64,000 bases of DNA from Cognatundibacterium aquatile (GTDB lineage: Bacteria; Pseudomonadota; Gammaproteobacteria; Burkholderiales; Burkholderiaceae_D): assembly GCF_014699135.1 (NCBI RefSeq), contig NZ_JACOFT010000005.1, forward strand, positions 186,288 to 250,287. Reading direction: 5' to 3'. Made by a program: the position numbers and the translations under genes. Within the stretch, counting starts at the first letter, position 1; each line of letters begins with the position of its first letter. Shown one piece after another: positions 37,943-49,861 of the stretch. Under the pieces are notes generated by a model that saw only the letters and a list, made by a program, of their open reading frames with translations, made no database searches and was not told the DNA's origin.

Positions 37943-38617
37943 TCAGGCGGCAGCGCCTGTTGTCCATGAATCCGAGATTTGTCCATTGCTCAGATAGATC
38001 ACGCGGTCGGCCTGATCCAGGAATTGCTCATCGTGACTGGATATGATGCAAGTGACGCCGGCGCTCTGGAATGCTTTTAACGCGCTCAGCACTTTATTCG
38101 CATTGTCTCTGTCCAGAAACGCGGTAGGTTCGTCAGCCAGAATAATTTTGGGGCGATTCACGATCGCACGCGCAATGGCAACACGCTGCTGTTCGCCACC
38201 GGAAAGCTCCAGCGGCAAGGCATTGGCTTTATCCAGCAATCCGACTTTTTCCAGTGCGACGCAGGCACGTGATTCTGCTTCATTCGAAGTAGCGCCGGTC
38301 ACAATCAGCGGCAGCATGACGTTGTCGAGAACGCTGCGGTCGGTCAGTAATTTCTGATCCTGCAAAATTAATCCGAGCTTGCGGCGCAAATACGGCAGGC
38401 TACCGGTTTTGAGTTTGCTGACATCCTGACCATTGACGATGACATGGCCGCTGGTCGGCTTTTCTATGCCTGCGATCATTTTTAATAAAGTCGATTTTCC
38501 GGCACCAGAGGGGCCCGCCAGAAAAATGAGTTCTCCATCCTGGATGGTCAGAGAGATATCGCGCAAAGCGTAGGCATCACGCGAATATTGTTTAGTGACG
38601 TTATCGAATTCGATCAT
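37943..38617 (-). CDS. ftsE: Cell division ATP-binding protein FtsE
   Basis: A 224-residue ABC ATPase. Walker A is [18 protein letters not shown], the signature is [19 protein letters not shown], Walker B is [12 protein letters not shown] and the switch His is in [10 protein letters not shown]. It forms the FtsEX complex at the septum and does not transport a solute. Normal length. It lies 26 bases downstream of ftsY. Confidence 0.95.
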   Translation of the reverse strand: MIEFDNVTKQYSRDAYALRDISLTIQDGELIFLAGPSGAGKSTLLKMIAGIEKPTSGHVIVNGQDVSKLKTGSLPYLRRKLGLILQDQKLLTDRSVLDNVMLPLIVTGATSNEAESRACVALEKVGLLDKANALPLELSGGEQQRVAIARAIVNRPKIILADEPTAFLDRDNANKVLSALKAFQSAGVTCIISSHDEQFLDQADRVIYLSNGQISDSWTTGAAA

Positions 38618-38643
38618 GATCGTTGCACTGACTGTCTGTGATT

Positions 38644-39756
38644 TTAATTAAACAAGGCGTCGACGAATTCCTGCGCGTTGAATGGTTGCAGATCCTCGAT
38701 CTGCTCGCCGATGCCAATGAAATAGACTGGTATCGGGCGGGTCTTCGCAATTGCAGCCAGAACGCCGCCTTTTGCTGTGCCATCTAATTTGGTGATGATC
38801 AAACCGGTCAGTTGCAATGCATCGTCAAACGCCCTGACTTGTGCCAGCGCGTTTTGTCCGGTGTTGCCATCAATGATCAGCAACACTTCCTGCGGTGCGC
38901 CTTCCATGCCTTTGGCAATCACACGCTTGATCTTTTTCAGTTCTTCCATCAGATGCAATTGAGTCGGCAAACGCCCTGCGGTATCGACCATCACCACATC
39001 TGTGCCACGTGCACGCGCGGACGCAACGGCGTCAAACGCAACCGCTGCCGGATCGCCGGATTCCTGCGAAATCACCGTCACATCATTGCGCTCACCCCAG
39101 ACCGATAATTGCTCGCGCGCTGCAGCGCGGAAAGTATCGCCAGCCGCCAGCAACACGGACTGATGGTGCACTTGCATGTGCTTCGCGAGTTTGCCTATGG
39201 TGGTGGTTTTTCCTGCGCCGTTAACGCCGGCAATCATCATGACCAGCGGCTGATGACGACCCAGTTCCAGCGGCTTTTGCAAAGGTGTGAGCAATTCCAG
39301 CAAAAGCGTTTTGAGCGCTGTTTTGACTTGTTCTGCTTCGGTTAATTTTTCTTCTTTGACTTTCTTTTTCAGCGTATCGAGCAAAAACAAGGTTGCTTCA
39401 ACGCCTGCGTCAGATGTCAATAACGCTGCTTCGAGTTCGTCATATAGCTCATCATCAATACGCGCGCCGATAAACAGCGTGGTCAGATTCGATGAGGTTT
39501 TGGCCAGACCAGCTTTCAGACGGCTCAGCCATGAACGCTTTTGTTCAGGTTGTGGCGCAGGAGCCGACGCAGACGTAGATGCAACTTCGTCGACTGCCGT
39601 TGTCGCCGTCGTGGTCACTGGCTGTGCTGCTGGTTCAGCAATTGTCTGCGGCAGCTCGGCAGGCGTAGTCGGTATTGCCGCAGAAGCAGGCGTAGCAACG
39701 ACTTCTGGCGTTACTACCGGTTCTTCTTTGGGTTTTCTTTTGAAAAAACTAAACAT
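38644..39756 (-). CDS. ftsY: Signal recognition particle receptor FtsY
   Basis: A 370-residue SRP receptor GTPase that brings ribosomes making membrane proteins to the SecYEG translocon. The N-terminal part (residues 1-75) is rich in Ala, Thr, Pro and Val and is poorly conserved. The NG domain has the G1 loop GVNGAGKTTTIGKLA, the RAAAREQL motif, DTAGRLPTQ and the closing TKLDGTAKGG. The start at 39756 (MFSFFKRKPKEEP) is the usual amphipathic head; the frame begins at 39801. Divergent from rsmD. Confidence 0.95.
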   Translation of the reverse strand: MFSFFKRKPKEEPVVTPEVVATPASAAIPTTPAELPQTIAEPAAQPVTTTATTAVDEVASTSASAPAPQPEQKRSWLSRLKAGLAKTSSNLTTLFIGARIDDELYDELEAALLTSDAGVEATLFLLDTLKKKVKEEKLTEAEQVKTALKTLLLELLTPLQKPLELGRHQPLVMMIAGVNGAGKTTTIGKLAKHMQVHHQSVLLAAGDTFRAAAREQLSVWGERNDVTVISQESGDPAAVAFDAVASARARGTDVVMVDTAGRLPTQLHLMEELKKIKRVIAKGMEGAPQEVLLIIDGNTGQNALAQVRAFDDALQLTGLIITKLDGTAKGGVLAAIAKTRPIPVYFIGIGEQIEDLQPFNAQEFVDALFN

Positions 39757-39867
39757 CGGATGATTTTGTCGGAGAGGGGAAGCTGCAAACTGCTGACCCA
39801 AGTATTAGAATGCAGCCATTCTAACAGACCGCGCCGGGTAATTTGACTTACCAGTGTCATTCAACTA

Positions 39868-40527
39868 ATGAAAACCAAGACTAAAAAACCCGTATCTCCT
39901 CAAAGAGTCGCCCATCAGGTGCGAATCATTGGCGGCCAGTGGAAGCGCAGCTTGTTAAGCGTGATTGAGGCCGATGGCCTGAGACCAACGCCAGACCGTG
40001 TCCGTGAAACGACATTTAATTGGTTGAACCATCTTTTTAACGCGAATTGGGCGCAAGTCAGTTGCCTGGATTTATTTGCCGGCAGCGGTGCACTGGGATT
40101 TGAAGCCGCCAGCCGTGGTGCGCGTCTGGTCACGATGGTGGAGTCACATACGCCGGCGTTCAAGCAGCTCGAACAGGTTAAAGCTAAACTCGAAGCGCAT
40201 CAGTGCCAGTTGCTCAGGGGCGATGCTGGTAAAGTGATCACGAGCGTTGCTGCCGAAGGGAAAAAATTTGACCTGATCCTGCTCGATCCGCCTTTCGGGC
40301 AGGGCTGGCTGGCAAAAATTTTGCCTGTTTGCCGCGAAGCGCTGAGTAATGATGGGTATGTTTACGTCGAAGCAGAATTCCCGCTCGACGAGCAAAGTAG
40401 TGACCCGGATATGCAGGAATTGCTGAGCGGATGGCAGGTGATACGGGCGGATAAAGCCGGAAGTGTGTATTTCCATATTCTGCAACGCAACATTTTGCAG
40501 CATAATGCGCACGAAAATCAGGCATAA
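39868..40527 (+). CDS. rsmD: 16S rRNA (guanine(966)-N2)-methyltransferase RsmD
   Basis: A 219-residue methyltransferase acting on G966 of 16S rRNA in the 30S particle. The start VRIIGGQWKRSLLSV and LRPTPDRVRETTFNWL, the SAM motif CLDLFAGSGALGFEAASRG and the catalytic LILLDPPFGQGW (DPPF) are diagnostic. It is divergent from ftsY, as in many proteobacteria, and upstream of coaD, a common neighbour. Confidence 0.95.
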   Translation: MKTKTKKPVSPQRVAHQVRIIGGQWKRSLLSVIEADGLRPTPDRVRETTFNWLNHLFNANWAQVSCLDLFAGSGALGFEAASRGARLVTMVESHTPAFKQLEQVKAKLEAHQCQLLRGDAGKVITSVAAEGKKFDLILLDPPFGQGWLAKILPVCREALSNDGYVYVEAEFPLDEQSSDPDMQELLSGWQVIRADKAGSVYFHILQRNILQHNAHENQA

Positions 40528-40582
40528 TGCCAGATCAATTTAGTGCATATCATTATGCAAACAGCGCAAATAGCGAAAATAA

Positions 40583-41086
<504 letters not shown>

Positions 41087-41119
41087 AGCGTTACTGCCAT
41101 GCCGCAGATGCGCAGATGA

Positions 41120-41395
<276 letters not shown>

Positions 41396-41413
41396 TTTCG
41401 TTGCCGCAGCCGG

Positions 41414-42544
41414 TTATTCGCAACGCACCTGATTTCTGCCGGAACGTTTAGCATCATACAAAGCGCGGTCGGCGCGAGAGATCATTTCTCTTGCCACCGC
41501 AGTCGCCTCGCCCAGATTGTGTTTCTCCGACACGGTCGTCAATCCGATAGAAATCGTGGTGGAACAATGTCCCTTATCTGACAGTGTAAATGGTTTGCCT
41601 GCGATGCTGCGACGTATGCGTTCTGCTACCAGCATGGCGTCCTGCAGATTGGCGTTAATCAGTAAAACTACAAATTCCTCACCGCCGAAACGCCCCAGCG
41701 TATCGCTGAGCCGTAACTCTGCCTTGATCCGCTTTGCCACTTCACACAAAACATCATCACCGCCCTGATGACCATGCTGGTCATTAATTTTCTTGAAAAA
41801 ATCGATGTCCAGATACATACAGGCGATGCCGTAAGACTGGCGACGGGCGCGAGCAATTTCCTCCAGCGTGCGTTGTTCGACATAGCGGCGATTACTGACA
41901 TTCGTCAGTGGGTCTGTCAGACCGATATAAACGAGTCGTTCATTATTCAGAACATTTTCTAAACAGATCGCAATGATGGAACCCAGGCGCTCAATGAAAT
42001 CGGTTGCCATCGTTGTCAGGAAACGCTCTGCACTGAAGCTGCCCAGATTCAGATAGCCGATCAGGCGGTTTTGCCGCAGCAGCGGAATGACCGCAACACT
42101 GGCGGGTTTTTTGGCGCAGCTGCGATATAAGTTACCGTACAGATGACCCTGATATTTGCCTAACAACGGTTTGTAAGACAGCAGTGCTTTGGTCTGTAAT
42201 TCGTGTTCGTGGCGGACAAAAAGCAGGCCGGGAAACTCTTGCAGGTCAATGCGCAGATCGTTCAGCATTTGTTGTAAATCCTGACGCGGATCGACCAGAG
42301 CGAGGGTCACGATATCAAGATCGGACGTGTTTGCCAGTTCGCTGAAAATATAGCTGATCAGTTCTTTGAAATGACTCGCACCGATGATTTTCAATTCAAA
42401 ACTCTGATGACGCGCAAGTATGCTTTGATTCCTGTGAGCCAGTTCCAGGATATCGTCGAGCTGTGAGCGGAGGGCGTGATTCTCCACCCGGAGATTTTCC
42501 AGACTTTGTGCCTGACGTCTGGCGTTCACATTGGCTCTGTCCAT
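41414..42544 (-). CDS. Diguanylate cyclase with DUF484-like sensory domain
   Basis: A 376-residue protein. An N-terminal coiled stretch (about 10-40, LENLRVENHALRSQLDDILE) leads to a GAF-like DUF484 domain (about 45-205). The GGDEF domain (about 210-375) has the active site GRFGGEEFVVLL and the metal/substrate part YLDIDFFKKINDQHGHQGGD, so it should make cyclic di-GMP. An RxxD inhibitory site (RIKAELRLSD) precedes the GGEEF by the right distance. No membrane helices, so a cytoplasmic sensor. AAGGAAG ribosome site. It ends convergent with the ferredoxin gene. Confidence 0.92.
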   Translation of the reverse strand: MDRANVNARRQAQSLENLRVENHALRSQLDDILELAHRNQSILARHQSFELKIIGASHFKELISYIFSELANTSDLDIVTLALVDPRQDLQQMLNDLRIDLQEFPGLLFVRHEHELQTKALLSYKPLLGKYQGHLYGNLYRSCAKKPASVAVIPLLRQNRLIGYLNLGSFSAERFLTTMATDFIERLGSIIAICLENVLNNERLVYIGLTDPLTNVSNRRYVEQRTLEEIARARRQSYGIACMYLDIDFFKKINDQHGHQGGDDVLCEVAKRIKAELRLSDTLGRFGGEEFVVLLINANLQDAMLVAERIRRSIAGKPFTLSDKGHCSTTISIGLTTVSEKHNLGEATAVAREMISRADRALYDAKRSGRNQVRCE

Positions 42545-42576
42545 ACTTCCTTATTTTTTTCGAGAGAATGCGGTAT

Positions 42577-43425
42577 TCAAAACGCAATCGGCATCTCAAC
42601 TTCATCGCCGACGCGTAGTACTAAACCCGCACCTTGTTCGAGGATGACGTTCATGCCAAATGTAATTTCGCCATCAACAATCGGGTTGGCGCGATAGCTT
42701 TGTAAAATGTCGACGGGGCTTGCGCCGACTTCACCCGTCAATTGATCGACCGCCGGAATCGGGCAGCGCGGGCAGGGTTTAACAGGACGCAGCTGTATGC
42801 CATTTTCCAGCAGATAGCTGGCGGCATAGTCTTCCTCGAATGCCTCAACGCCCTCAATGACGATGTTAGGGCGGAAGCGGTTCATGGGGACGGCCTGACG
42901 TCCTTGTGCAATGGCTCTGCGATTCAGATCTTCGAGTGAGGCCTGCGCAATCAATAGTAAAGGGTAACCATCCGCAAAGTGGGTCGGCGCCAGTGTGTCG
43001 CCAGTCCATTTGGTATTGGCGTAACGCTGTGCCTGTGGCGAGAAACGCACCAGCCGGCATCGCGTACCTAAGGCTTGGCTAAACCAGATCGCCGCTTCTT
43101 CACCGGCATCATTTGCGATGACTTCCGTTTCCCATATCTGGACAGTGATTTTTTGCGCATCGGCATTCGCTTTGAGCGAAATACTCAGCGTTGCCATCGC
43201 ATCGGTATCGACGCGTAAGGTGTCACCAGCAATCGTTATCCGCAGACAGGCCATGCGGGGATATTCACGTTGCGTCAGAAAAAGACCGCTCTCATCGACC
43301 AGCATCCATTCACGGTCACTGACACCGCCGTAGCTCAATCCACTCGCGGTTATCACTGCTTCTGTCAGCGCAATGCCAGCACAGGATTTGATTGGATACA
43401 TCGTGAGTTCGGAAATGGAGGGCAT
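42577..43425 (-). CDS. MOSC domain protein
   Basis: A 282-residue MOSC protein with the N-terminal beta-barrel domain (ELTMYPIKSCAGIAL, YGGVSDREWMLVDESG) and the C-terminal MOSC domain (MNRFRPNIVIEG). The conserved Cys motif is PVKPCPRCPIPAVDQLTG, whose first Cys would ligate molybdenum in relatives such as YcbX/mARC. Those enzymes reduce N-hydroxylated compounds with a ferredoxin-like domain; that domain is absent here, so a separate electron donor is needed. Stands between the diguanylate cyclase and the GlxA-type regulator. Confidence 0.9.
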   Translation of the reverse strand: MPSISELTMYPIKSCAGIALTEAVITASGLSYGGVSDREWMLVDESGLFLTQREYPRMACLRITIAGDTLRVDTDAMATLSISLKANADAQKITVQIWETEVIANDAGEEAAIWFSQALGTRCRLVRFSPQAQRYANTKWTGDTLAPTHFADGYPLLLIAQASLEDLNRRAIAQGRQAVPMNRFRPNIVIEGVEAFEEDYAASYLLENGIQLRPVKPCPRCPIPAVDQLTGEVGASPVDILQSYRANPIVDGEITFGMNVILEQGAGLVLRVGDEVEMPIAF

Positions 43426-43515
43426 GCGGTAAATCTGAGAGTAAATGCGGTCAGGTCAACTATTTTAATGCCTTATGGCAAAACCGGTGAGTTTAAATTG
43501 TCAATCACATCACTT

Positions 43516-44532
43516 TTAAGGTGCATCAGCGGTGCCACGGAATTGCAGACGGTAGGCGGAAGGCGAAATTTTCAGCACTTGTGCAAAATACCGTCGCATC
43601 AGTAGGGCGGAGCCGAAACCGGCAGCGGATGCAATCTCTTCGATAGTCTGCCGGCTCGATTCCAATTGCCGTTGCGCATAGTTCAGTCTTTGATGCAGCA
43701 GCCACTTGCCAACCGTGGTTCCTGTCAGTTGCTGAAAATGACGGGTAAATGTTCTGCGACTCATCAGCGCTTTATTGGCCAGCATATCCAGCGTTTGCGT
43801 CTGATCTAAATGACTGTGCATCCAATGTAAGACTTTCCCTAAGCGATCGTCGCTGGCAAGTACCGGTATGGGTTGTTCTATGTATTGCGCTTGTCCGCCC
43901 TGACGATGGGGGGCTACCACCAGCCTGCGTGCAACCTGATTCGCTAACTCGGCACCAAAGTAGGTGCGCAGCAGATGAAGGCAGCAATCAATACCCGCCG
44001 CGGTTCCTGCCGATGTCGTGATTTTGTCCTGATCAACGTACAGTACATCCGGCTTGACATGGACTTGCGGATAGCGACTCGCAAACTCCTGCGCCAGTGC
44101 CCAATGGGTCGTTGCCTCGCGTTGATTCAGCAAACCAGCATCGGCTAATACGAAAGCGCCGAGGCAAAGGCCAACGATATGTGCTCCGTTTTTGTTAGCC
44201 ACGCGCAGCAATTTGATTAACTCGTCCGGCGTCGTTCGTAAATCTTCGTGCCACGATGGAATGATAATGATGTCGGCTCGCCTGAGTGTTGACAGGCCAT
44301 ATTTGGTTTCCAGCGTATAGCCTGCACTGGTTCTGATTTTGTGATTTCCCGCTGTGCCCGCCTGCGAGCAGACACGTAAGCGTATTTCAGGGGTGTCAGC
44401 GTATTTATGCAAGTCACCGAACACCAGGCTGGGTACCGATAAATGAAACGGGCTGATGCCATCAAACGCCAGCACGCCAATCGTAAGCGGCGATGCAGCG
44501 GATTTTATTAATGTGGTAGATGGAGTTGACAT
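43516..44532 (-). CDS. GlxA-type AraC regulator with DJ-1/PfpI domain
   Basis: A 338-residue transcription factor. Residues 20-190 form a DJ-1/PfpI amidotransferase-like sensor; the nucleophile-elbow region is HIVGLCLGAFVLADAGLL with its Cys retained. The C-terminal AraC domain has two helix-turn-helix units (LDMLANKALMSRRTFTRHF and IEEIASAAGFGSALLMRRYF). The start 44532 fits the family; the frame reaches 44613. Divergent from the cysteine hydrolase gene with 133 bases between starts, so the latter is its likely target. Confidence 0.9.
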   Translation of the reverse strand: MSTPSTTLIKSAASPLTIGVLAFDGISPFHLSVPSLVFGDLHKYADTPEIRLRVCSQAGTAGNHKIRTSAGYTLETKYGLSTLRRADIIIIPSWHEDLRTTPDELIKLLRVANKNGAHIVGLCLGAFVLADAGLLNQREATTHWALAQEFASRYPQVHVKPDVLYVDQDKITTSAGTAAGIDCCLHLLRTYFGAELANQVARRLVVAPHRQGGQAQYIEQPIPVLASDDRLGKVLHWMHSHLDQTQTLDMLANKALMSRRTFTRHFQQLTGTTVGKWLLHQRLNYAQRQLESSRQTIEEIASAAGFGSALLMRRYFAQVLKISPSAYRLQFRGTADAP

Positions 44533-44665
44533 GGCCTGATTGTATCTAAATATGTCAATCGGGTCACTCTGAAAGACAGCGAATTTCACGCAAAATATTC
44601 GTTCATACAGCACCGCATTTGTTGCTGATACTGAGTTGCCTCGCTTATCTGAAAAAGGAAAATAT

Positions 44666-45331
44666 ATGTCTGCTCCCGCATTAAACCCGTCCGCACCGCG
44701 CCGCGCCCTGATTGTGATTGACGTGCAGAATGAATACTTCAGTGGTCAGATGCGCATCAGTTATCCCGATCCGCAATCGTCTTTGCAGCAGATAGGCAGG
44801 GCGATGGATGCTGCGCATCACGCAGGAATTCCTGTTTTGATTATTCAGCATTCTGCGCCTGAAACGTCACCGGTGTTCGCCCGTGGTTCCGCAACCTGGG
44901 CATTGCATGACGAGCTTATGCAACGACCGTTTGATGTGTTAATAGAAAAAGCCAAGGCCAGCGCATTTAGCGGAACAACACTGGATGCGCAATTGCAGGC
45001 ATTACAGATCGACACGCTGAGCATCGTTGGCTATATGACGCATAACTGCAATGCCAGCACCGTATTTGAGGCTGCGCATCGTGGCTATCAGGTCGAAATC
45101 CTGAGCGATGCCAGCGGCTCGCTGCCGTACCGCAATGCTGCTGGCGCTGCCAGTGCGGAAGAAATCCACCGCGTATTTCAGGTCGTATTTCATTCAAATT
45201 TTGCCAGCTCCTGTACGACAGACCAGTGGTTAGCTGCACTTGAGCAACAAGTCCCGCTCAGTCGCAGCAATGTCTATACTTCGCACCAGGACGCAATCAG
45301 CAAACCGCCAGCAAGCCGTGAGCAGCCCTAA
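44666..45331 (+). CDS. Isochorismatase-family cysteine hydrolase
   Basis: A 221-residue hydrolase of the isochorismatase-like fold. The triad is Asp19 (VIDVQNEYF), Lys95 or Lys97 (EKAKASAF) and Cys128 (YMTHNCNAST). Relatives act on amides such as nicotinamide, N-carbamoylsarcosine or ureas; the substrate here is unknown. The reading frame opens at 44636, but the ATG at 44666 has AAAGGAA upstream. Its control by the divergent GlxA-type regulator is inferred from position. The C-terminal 20 residues are polar and low in conservation. Confidence 0.88.
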   Translation: MSAPALNPSAPRRALIVIDVQNEYFSGQMRISYPDPQSSLQQIGRAMDAAHHAGIPVLIIQHSAPETSPVFARGSATWALHDELMQRPFDVLIEKAKASAFSGTTLDAQLQALQIDTLSIVGYMTHNCNASTVFEAAHRGYQVEILSDASGSLPYRNAAGAASAEEIHRVFQVVFHSNFASSCTTDQWLAALEQQVPLSRSNVYTSHQDAISKPPASREQP

Positions 45332-45344
45332 GCGCTGACGCCAA

Positions 45345-45376
45345 TAAAAAAGCGGAGCCCGGTTATGAGCTCCGCT
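45345..45376 (-). terminator. Terminator of ychF
   Basis: Stem AGCGGAGC / GCTCCGCT with a 10-base loop. The T run lies on the minus-strand transcript, so it ends ychF, whose stop is 49 bases away; it may weakly act on the plus strand too. Confidence 0.85.
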
Positions 45377-45424
45377 TGCTAGCGTGCAATCAGGCCTGAA
45401 CAGATCTGACTTTTATTGTCCGAC

Positions 45425-46516
<1,092 letters not shown>

Positions 46517-46539
46517 AGTGTTTTGCCGATCAGATTGAA

Positions 46540-47934
46540 TTAACCCGCTATTTTACCGGATTTGACTGCCATTCTGACCCGGATACTGCTGATACGCTGC
46601 AAATAAGCGAGTAACAGGCCGCCGGCAATGGTTAATCCGAGGATCAGACCGATCCAGAATCCTTGCGATGCCATTGGTGACGATGGCCGCCACGGCATCC
46701 ATTCCGGCGCTAATCCCAGCAGGCAGCCTATCGGCAGGGCAAAACCATAAAACGCCATCAGATGAATCAGCATCGGGGTACGGGTGATTTTGTAGCCACG
46801 GATTGCGCAGGATGCTGTGACCTGCGCTGCATCGGATAACTGGAAAATAGCGGCGAACAACAGCAGATCCGCCGCTAGTTTTTGCACTGCCGGGTCTGAG
46901 GTATATGCTGCCGCGATACTGTCGCGGAAGACCGTAATGCCGGTGGCGGAGACAAATGAAAAGGCAAGCGAGAGGCCAACCCCAACCCAGGATACAAAGC
47001 GCGCGCGCAGCTCATCGCCTTCGCCGAGTGCCTGACCGACGCGGGTCGTCATGGCGATGCCCAAGCTCATCGGCACCATGAATACCAGCGAGGAAAAATT
47101 CAGCGCAATCTGATTCGCCGCGACTTCAATCACACCGAAACGGGCGATCAGCAAACCGACTGAGGCAAATGCCGATACTTCGGCAAAATACGTGACACCA
47201 ATAGGCAGACCCAGCTTGAGCGTGGAGCGAATTTCAGCCCAGTGTGGCGGCTCGACATGCGAAAACGGATTGGTCGCACGATATGCCGGAGCGCGTCGCA
47301 TCCACCAGATCATCGTACCGAACATCAACCAGATACCGACGCCGGTCGCGACCGCGCAGCCGCTGGCGCCGAGTTGTGGCAGACCGAAATGGCCATAGAT
47401 CAGCAGCCAGTTCATGACGACATTAAACAGCAGCCCGCCCAATGCCATCACCATCACAGGCTTGGTCTGATTCAGACTGGTGGTGTAGCCATACAAGGCG
47501 CGGTACATCGCAAAAGCAGGCATGCCTATGCTGATGATATGCACAAAGCGGCTCGCTTTTTCCTGTACTTCCGGCTGCAGTTGCAGATGTGAAAATACAA
47601 GCGTGGACGCATTCAGTAACAGGCAGGCGATTAAACCGACGCCAAGACCCAACCACAGCGATTGCCTGACGATATGCGGAACGCGCTCGTATTGTTCAGC
47701 GCCGACTTCATGCGAAACGACAGCATTGACCGCCATCATGATGCCCATCACCGTCACCAGCACGATAGTCCAGAGTGAAGTGCCGAGCGAGACGGCAGCC
47801 AGCTCTTCGGCATTGAAATGCCCGGTCATCGCAACGTCGGCGACACCCATGCCTACTGTGGCAAGCTGGCCGATTAAAACAGGCCAGGCAATTTGCCAGA
47901 GAGCGGCGGCTTCGGTGCGGATGCGGGTTTTCAT
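46540..47934 (-). CDS. MATE family multidrug efflux transporter
   Basis: A 464-residue, twelve-helix exporter of the NorM/DinF type that exchanges cationic compounds for H+ or Na+. The start [20 protein letters not shown] and the mirrored second half ([19 protein letters not shown]) show the family's internal repeat. Substrates cannot be read from sequence. It precedes ychF and may share its transcript. Confidence 0.9.
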   Translation of the reverse strand: MKTRIRTEAAALWQIAWPVLIGQLATVGMGVADVAMTGHFNAEELAAVSLGTSLWTIVLVTVMGIMMAVNAVVSHEVGAEQYERVPHIVRQSLWLGLGVGLIACLLLNASTLVFSHLQLQPEVQEKASRFVHIISIGMPAFAMYRALYGYTTSLNQTKPVMVMALGGLLFNVVMNWLLIYGHFGLPQLGASGCAVATGVGIWLMFGTMIWWMRRAPAYRATNPFSHVEPPHWAEIRSTLKLGLPIGVTYFAEVSAFASVGLLIARFGVIEVAANQIALNFSSLVFMVPMSLGIAMTTRVGQALGEGDELRARFVSWVGVGLSLAFSFVSATGITVFRDSIAAAYTSDPAVQKLAADLLLFAAIFQLSDAAQVTASCAIRGYKITRTPMLIHLMAFYGFALPIGCLLGLAPEWMPWRPSSPMASQGFWIGLILGLTIAGGLLLAYLQRISSIRVRMAVKSGKIAG

Positions 47935-48116
47935 GCTGAACTTCTGTCTTTCTTGAAAGGATCAGCATCTTAACCGATCACTGTGACAGACTCAAAAAAT
48001 CTGCACCAAAATTGGGATGACCGGGGCAGTTTTATTTCATCACCAAGTAAATATGCGCCGTACAGAGCATTTATCTCTTGTAAGGCGCATATTGATTGGG
48101 GCTATGTATTTGAAAT

Positions 48117-48153
48117 TCAGTTCAGCTAAGTCAGTTCAACTAAGTCAGTTTAG
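48117..48153. repeat. 14-bp tandem repeat, about 2.6 copies
   Basis: The unit TCAGTTCARCTAAG occurs twice (48117-48130 and 48131-48144) and a third partial copy TCAGTTTAG runs into the stop codon of the patatin gene. A hairpin-like pair ATGCGCC / GGCGCAT lies just before it (48053-48091). The rest of the gap 47935-48149 holds nothing recognisable. Confidence 0.6.
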
Positions 48154-49262
48154 TGATTCAGGAGGCGGACTTGCGACATGTCCGGCCGTGCGATGAACGC
48201 TGCGAGATCATCGCGCATACGGGCGCTGTCTGCGATCGCGATTTTCCATTGCTGAACGCGCAGCGCATGATTCAGCCCGTAATGGAAAAAATCCTGCCGA
48301 TCCGGCAGTTTGCCGCGCGGCAGTTGCCGTACAAATTCTGGCGAAGGCGAAATCATGATCACATTGTCGACCCAGTTGCGATGACGGCCTTGGCCTGCAC
48401 GTCGCCACGGCAGCGCTTTATCGAGCCAGCCGGGGATGATGCGGTCGGTGAAATGCGGATACAACACCAGCCCGGCATCGCCCTTGTCCGCATTGCTTAG
48501 TATGCGCTCGTAAGGCAGGGCCAGATGGTAATCGATCATGCCGCCATCCCAGTAGGTGCCAGCCGGTGCGCCTGGAATCTGCCTGACCGGTTCCATCACC
48601 AGCGGCAGGGTGCCGGATGCCAGTAATGCGGGCGCGAGATTGTCGGTGCTTAAGTCGCACAAATGGGTAGGGAAATGATCGAATGGCTTTTCCAGCCAGG
48701 TGCTAGCTGCGGCGCGATTGCCGATGACCACGCGTTCTATATGCCGCGCCAGAAAATCGCGTGACAGCAGATTGGCGAATGCGGCGCTGGCGAAACCGGC
48801 TCTCGCCTGCATTGCGGTGGTGGGTGACTGCAACAGACCACGCCCGCGATTCGTCAGTATCTGCAAATGCTGTAAAGGGTGATTGACGATTTCATGCTCG
48901 TAGCCGCTGATGAAACGCTGCAATAATTGCGTGATCTCTTGCGTCACCAGCGCGGCGGGAGGTTTTTCCGGATACTGCTGTTCGCAATACAGATCGGCCA
49001 GCCTTTGAAATGCCGCGACAGGATTCGCACAACTTGCCGCCGCCATGCGCCAGGCACCGATGGATGCGCCGATCAGCGTGCGCTGGCGCGGTGCTGCAGG
49101 CAGCCATTCACCGAACAACCATTGATCCAGTCCTTGCAAAATCAGACCTTTGGGGCCACCGGCAGCAGCGGGAATCAGCGCGATATCTGCTGCCTGCAGA
49201 CCATGTTGCTGAAGGTGCGCAAAGGCCGTTTTTCCGGCAAAAATCTGCATGGAAGAAGGCAT
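48150..49262 (-). CDS. Patatin-like phospholipase
   Basis: A 370-residue patatin-domain protein. The oxyanion loop is PAAAGGPKGLILQGLD, the nucleophile is in LIGASIGAWRMA (GxSxG) and the dyad Asp is in YWDGGMIDYHLALPYE (DGG). No signal peptide, so cytoplasmic or secreted by another route; a lipid acyl-hydrolase role is inferred from the catalytic residues. Starts 16 bases after pth on the same strand, probably the last gene of a uvrA-pth-patatin transcript. An ATG at 49250 is an alternative start. Confidence 0.88.
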   Translation of the reverse strand: MPSSMQIFAGKTAFAHLQQHGLQAADIALIPAAAGGPKGLILQGLDQWLFGEWLPAAPRQRTLIGASIGAWRMAAASCANPVAAFQRLADLYCEQQYPEKPPAALVTQEITQLLQRFISGYEHEIVNHPLQHLQILTNRGRGLLQSPTTAMQARAGFASAAFANLLSRDFLARHIERVVIGNRAAASTWLEKPFDHFPTHLCDLSTDNLAPALLASGTLPLVMEPVRQIPGAPAGTYWDGGMIDYHLALPYERILSNADKGDAGLVLYPHFTDRIIPGWLDKALPWRRAGQGRHRNWVDNVIMISPSPEFVRQLPRGKLPDRQDFFHYGLNHALRVQQWKIAIADSARMRDDLAAFIARPDMSQVRLLNH

Positions 49263-49278
49263 CTCTAAGTTGTCCCGC

Positions 49279-49854
49279 TTACTTTGCGCTGGTATGCAGA
49301 CGGGTCATCGCTTCGGCGGTCTGACCTTCGACCATCAGGGGCAGCACATCTAAACTTTTTGCTATCGCTTCGTCGATCAGTGGCTGCTCTTCTTTACGCG
49401 GCCGATGCAGTACGAAATCGGCGACGCCCTGATTCAGATTCAGCGTGCGCGGATGGCCGATACCAATCCGTAGTCGCCAGTAATCTTGCGTGCCCAGCGC
49501 TGCCGTAATATCTTTGAGCCCGTTATGGCCGCCCGAAGATCCGCCTTTTTTCAGTTTGGCGACACCGGGCAGCATATCGAGTTCATCGTGCACGACCAGC
49601 ACCTGATCCGGCGTGATTTTATAAAAGCGGCAGATCGCACCGACAGATTGCCCGGACCGGTTCATAAACGTTTGCGGTTCCAGCAGCCAGACTTCCTCTC
49701 CCGCAATACGTGTTTTACCGACCAGCGCATTAAAATTTTTATCGCGCTGCAAGCTGACCCGTAGCTGATCGATCAGCCAGAAGCCAGCATTGTGGCGGGT
49801 TTGTTCATACTCAGGCCCCGGATTACCGAGGCCGACAATCAGACGAATAGACAT
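49279..49854 (-). CDS. pth: Peptidyl-tRNA hydrolase
   Basis: A 191-residue enzyme that frees tRNA from peptidyl-tRNA dropped by ribosomes. [21 protein letters not shown] holds the catalytic His (RHN), followed by [23 protein letters not shown] and [15 protein letters not shown], all standard. Only 7 bases after uvrA. The ribosomal L25 gene that often precedes pth is not here. Confidence 0.96.
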   Translation of the reverse strand: MSIRLIVGLGNPGPEYEQTRHNAGFWLIDQLRVSLQRDKNFNALVGKTRIAGEEVWLLEPQTFMNRSGQSVGAICRFYKITPDQVLVVHDELDMLPGVAKLKKGGSSGGHNGLKDITAALGTQDYWRLRIGIGHPRTLNLNQGVADFVLHRPRKEEQPLIDEAIAKSLDVLPLMVEGQTAEAMTRLHTSAK

Positions 49855-49861
49855 GGTGAGA

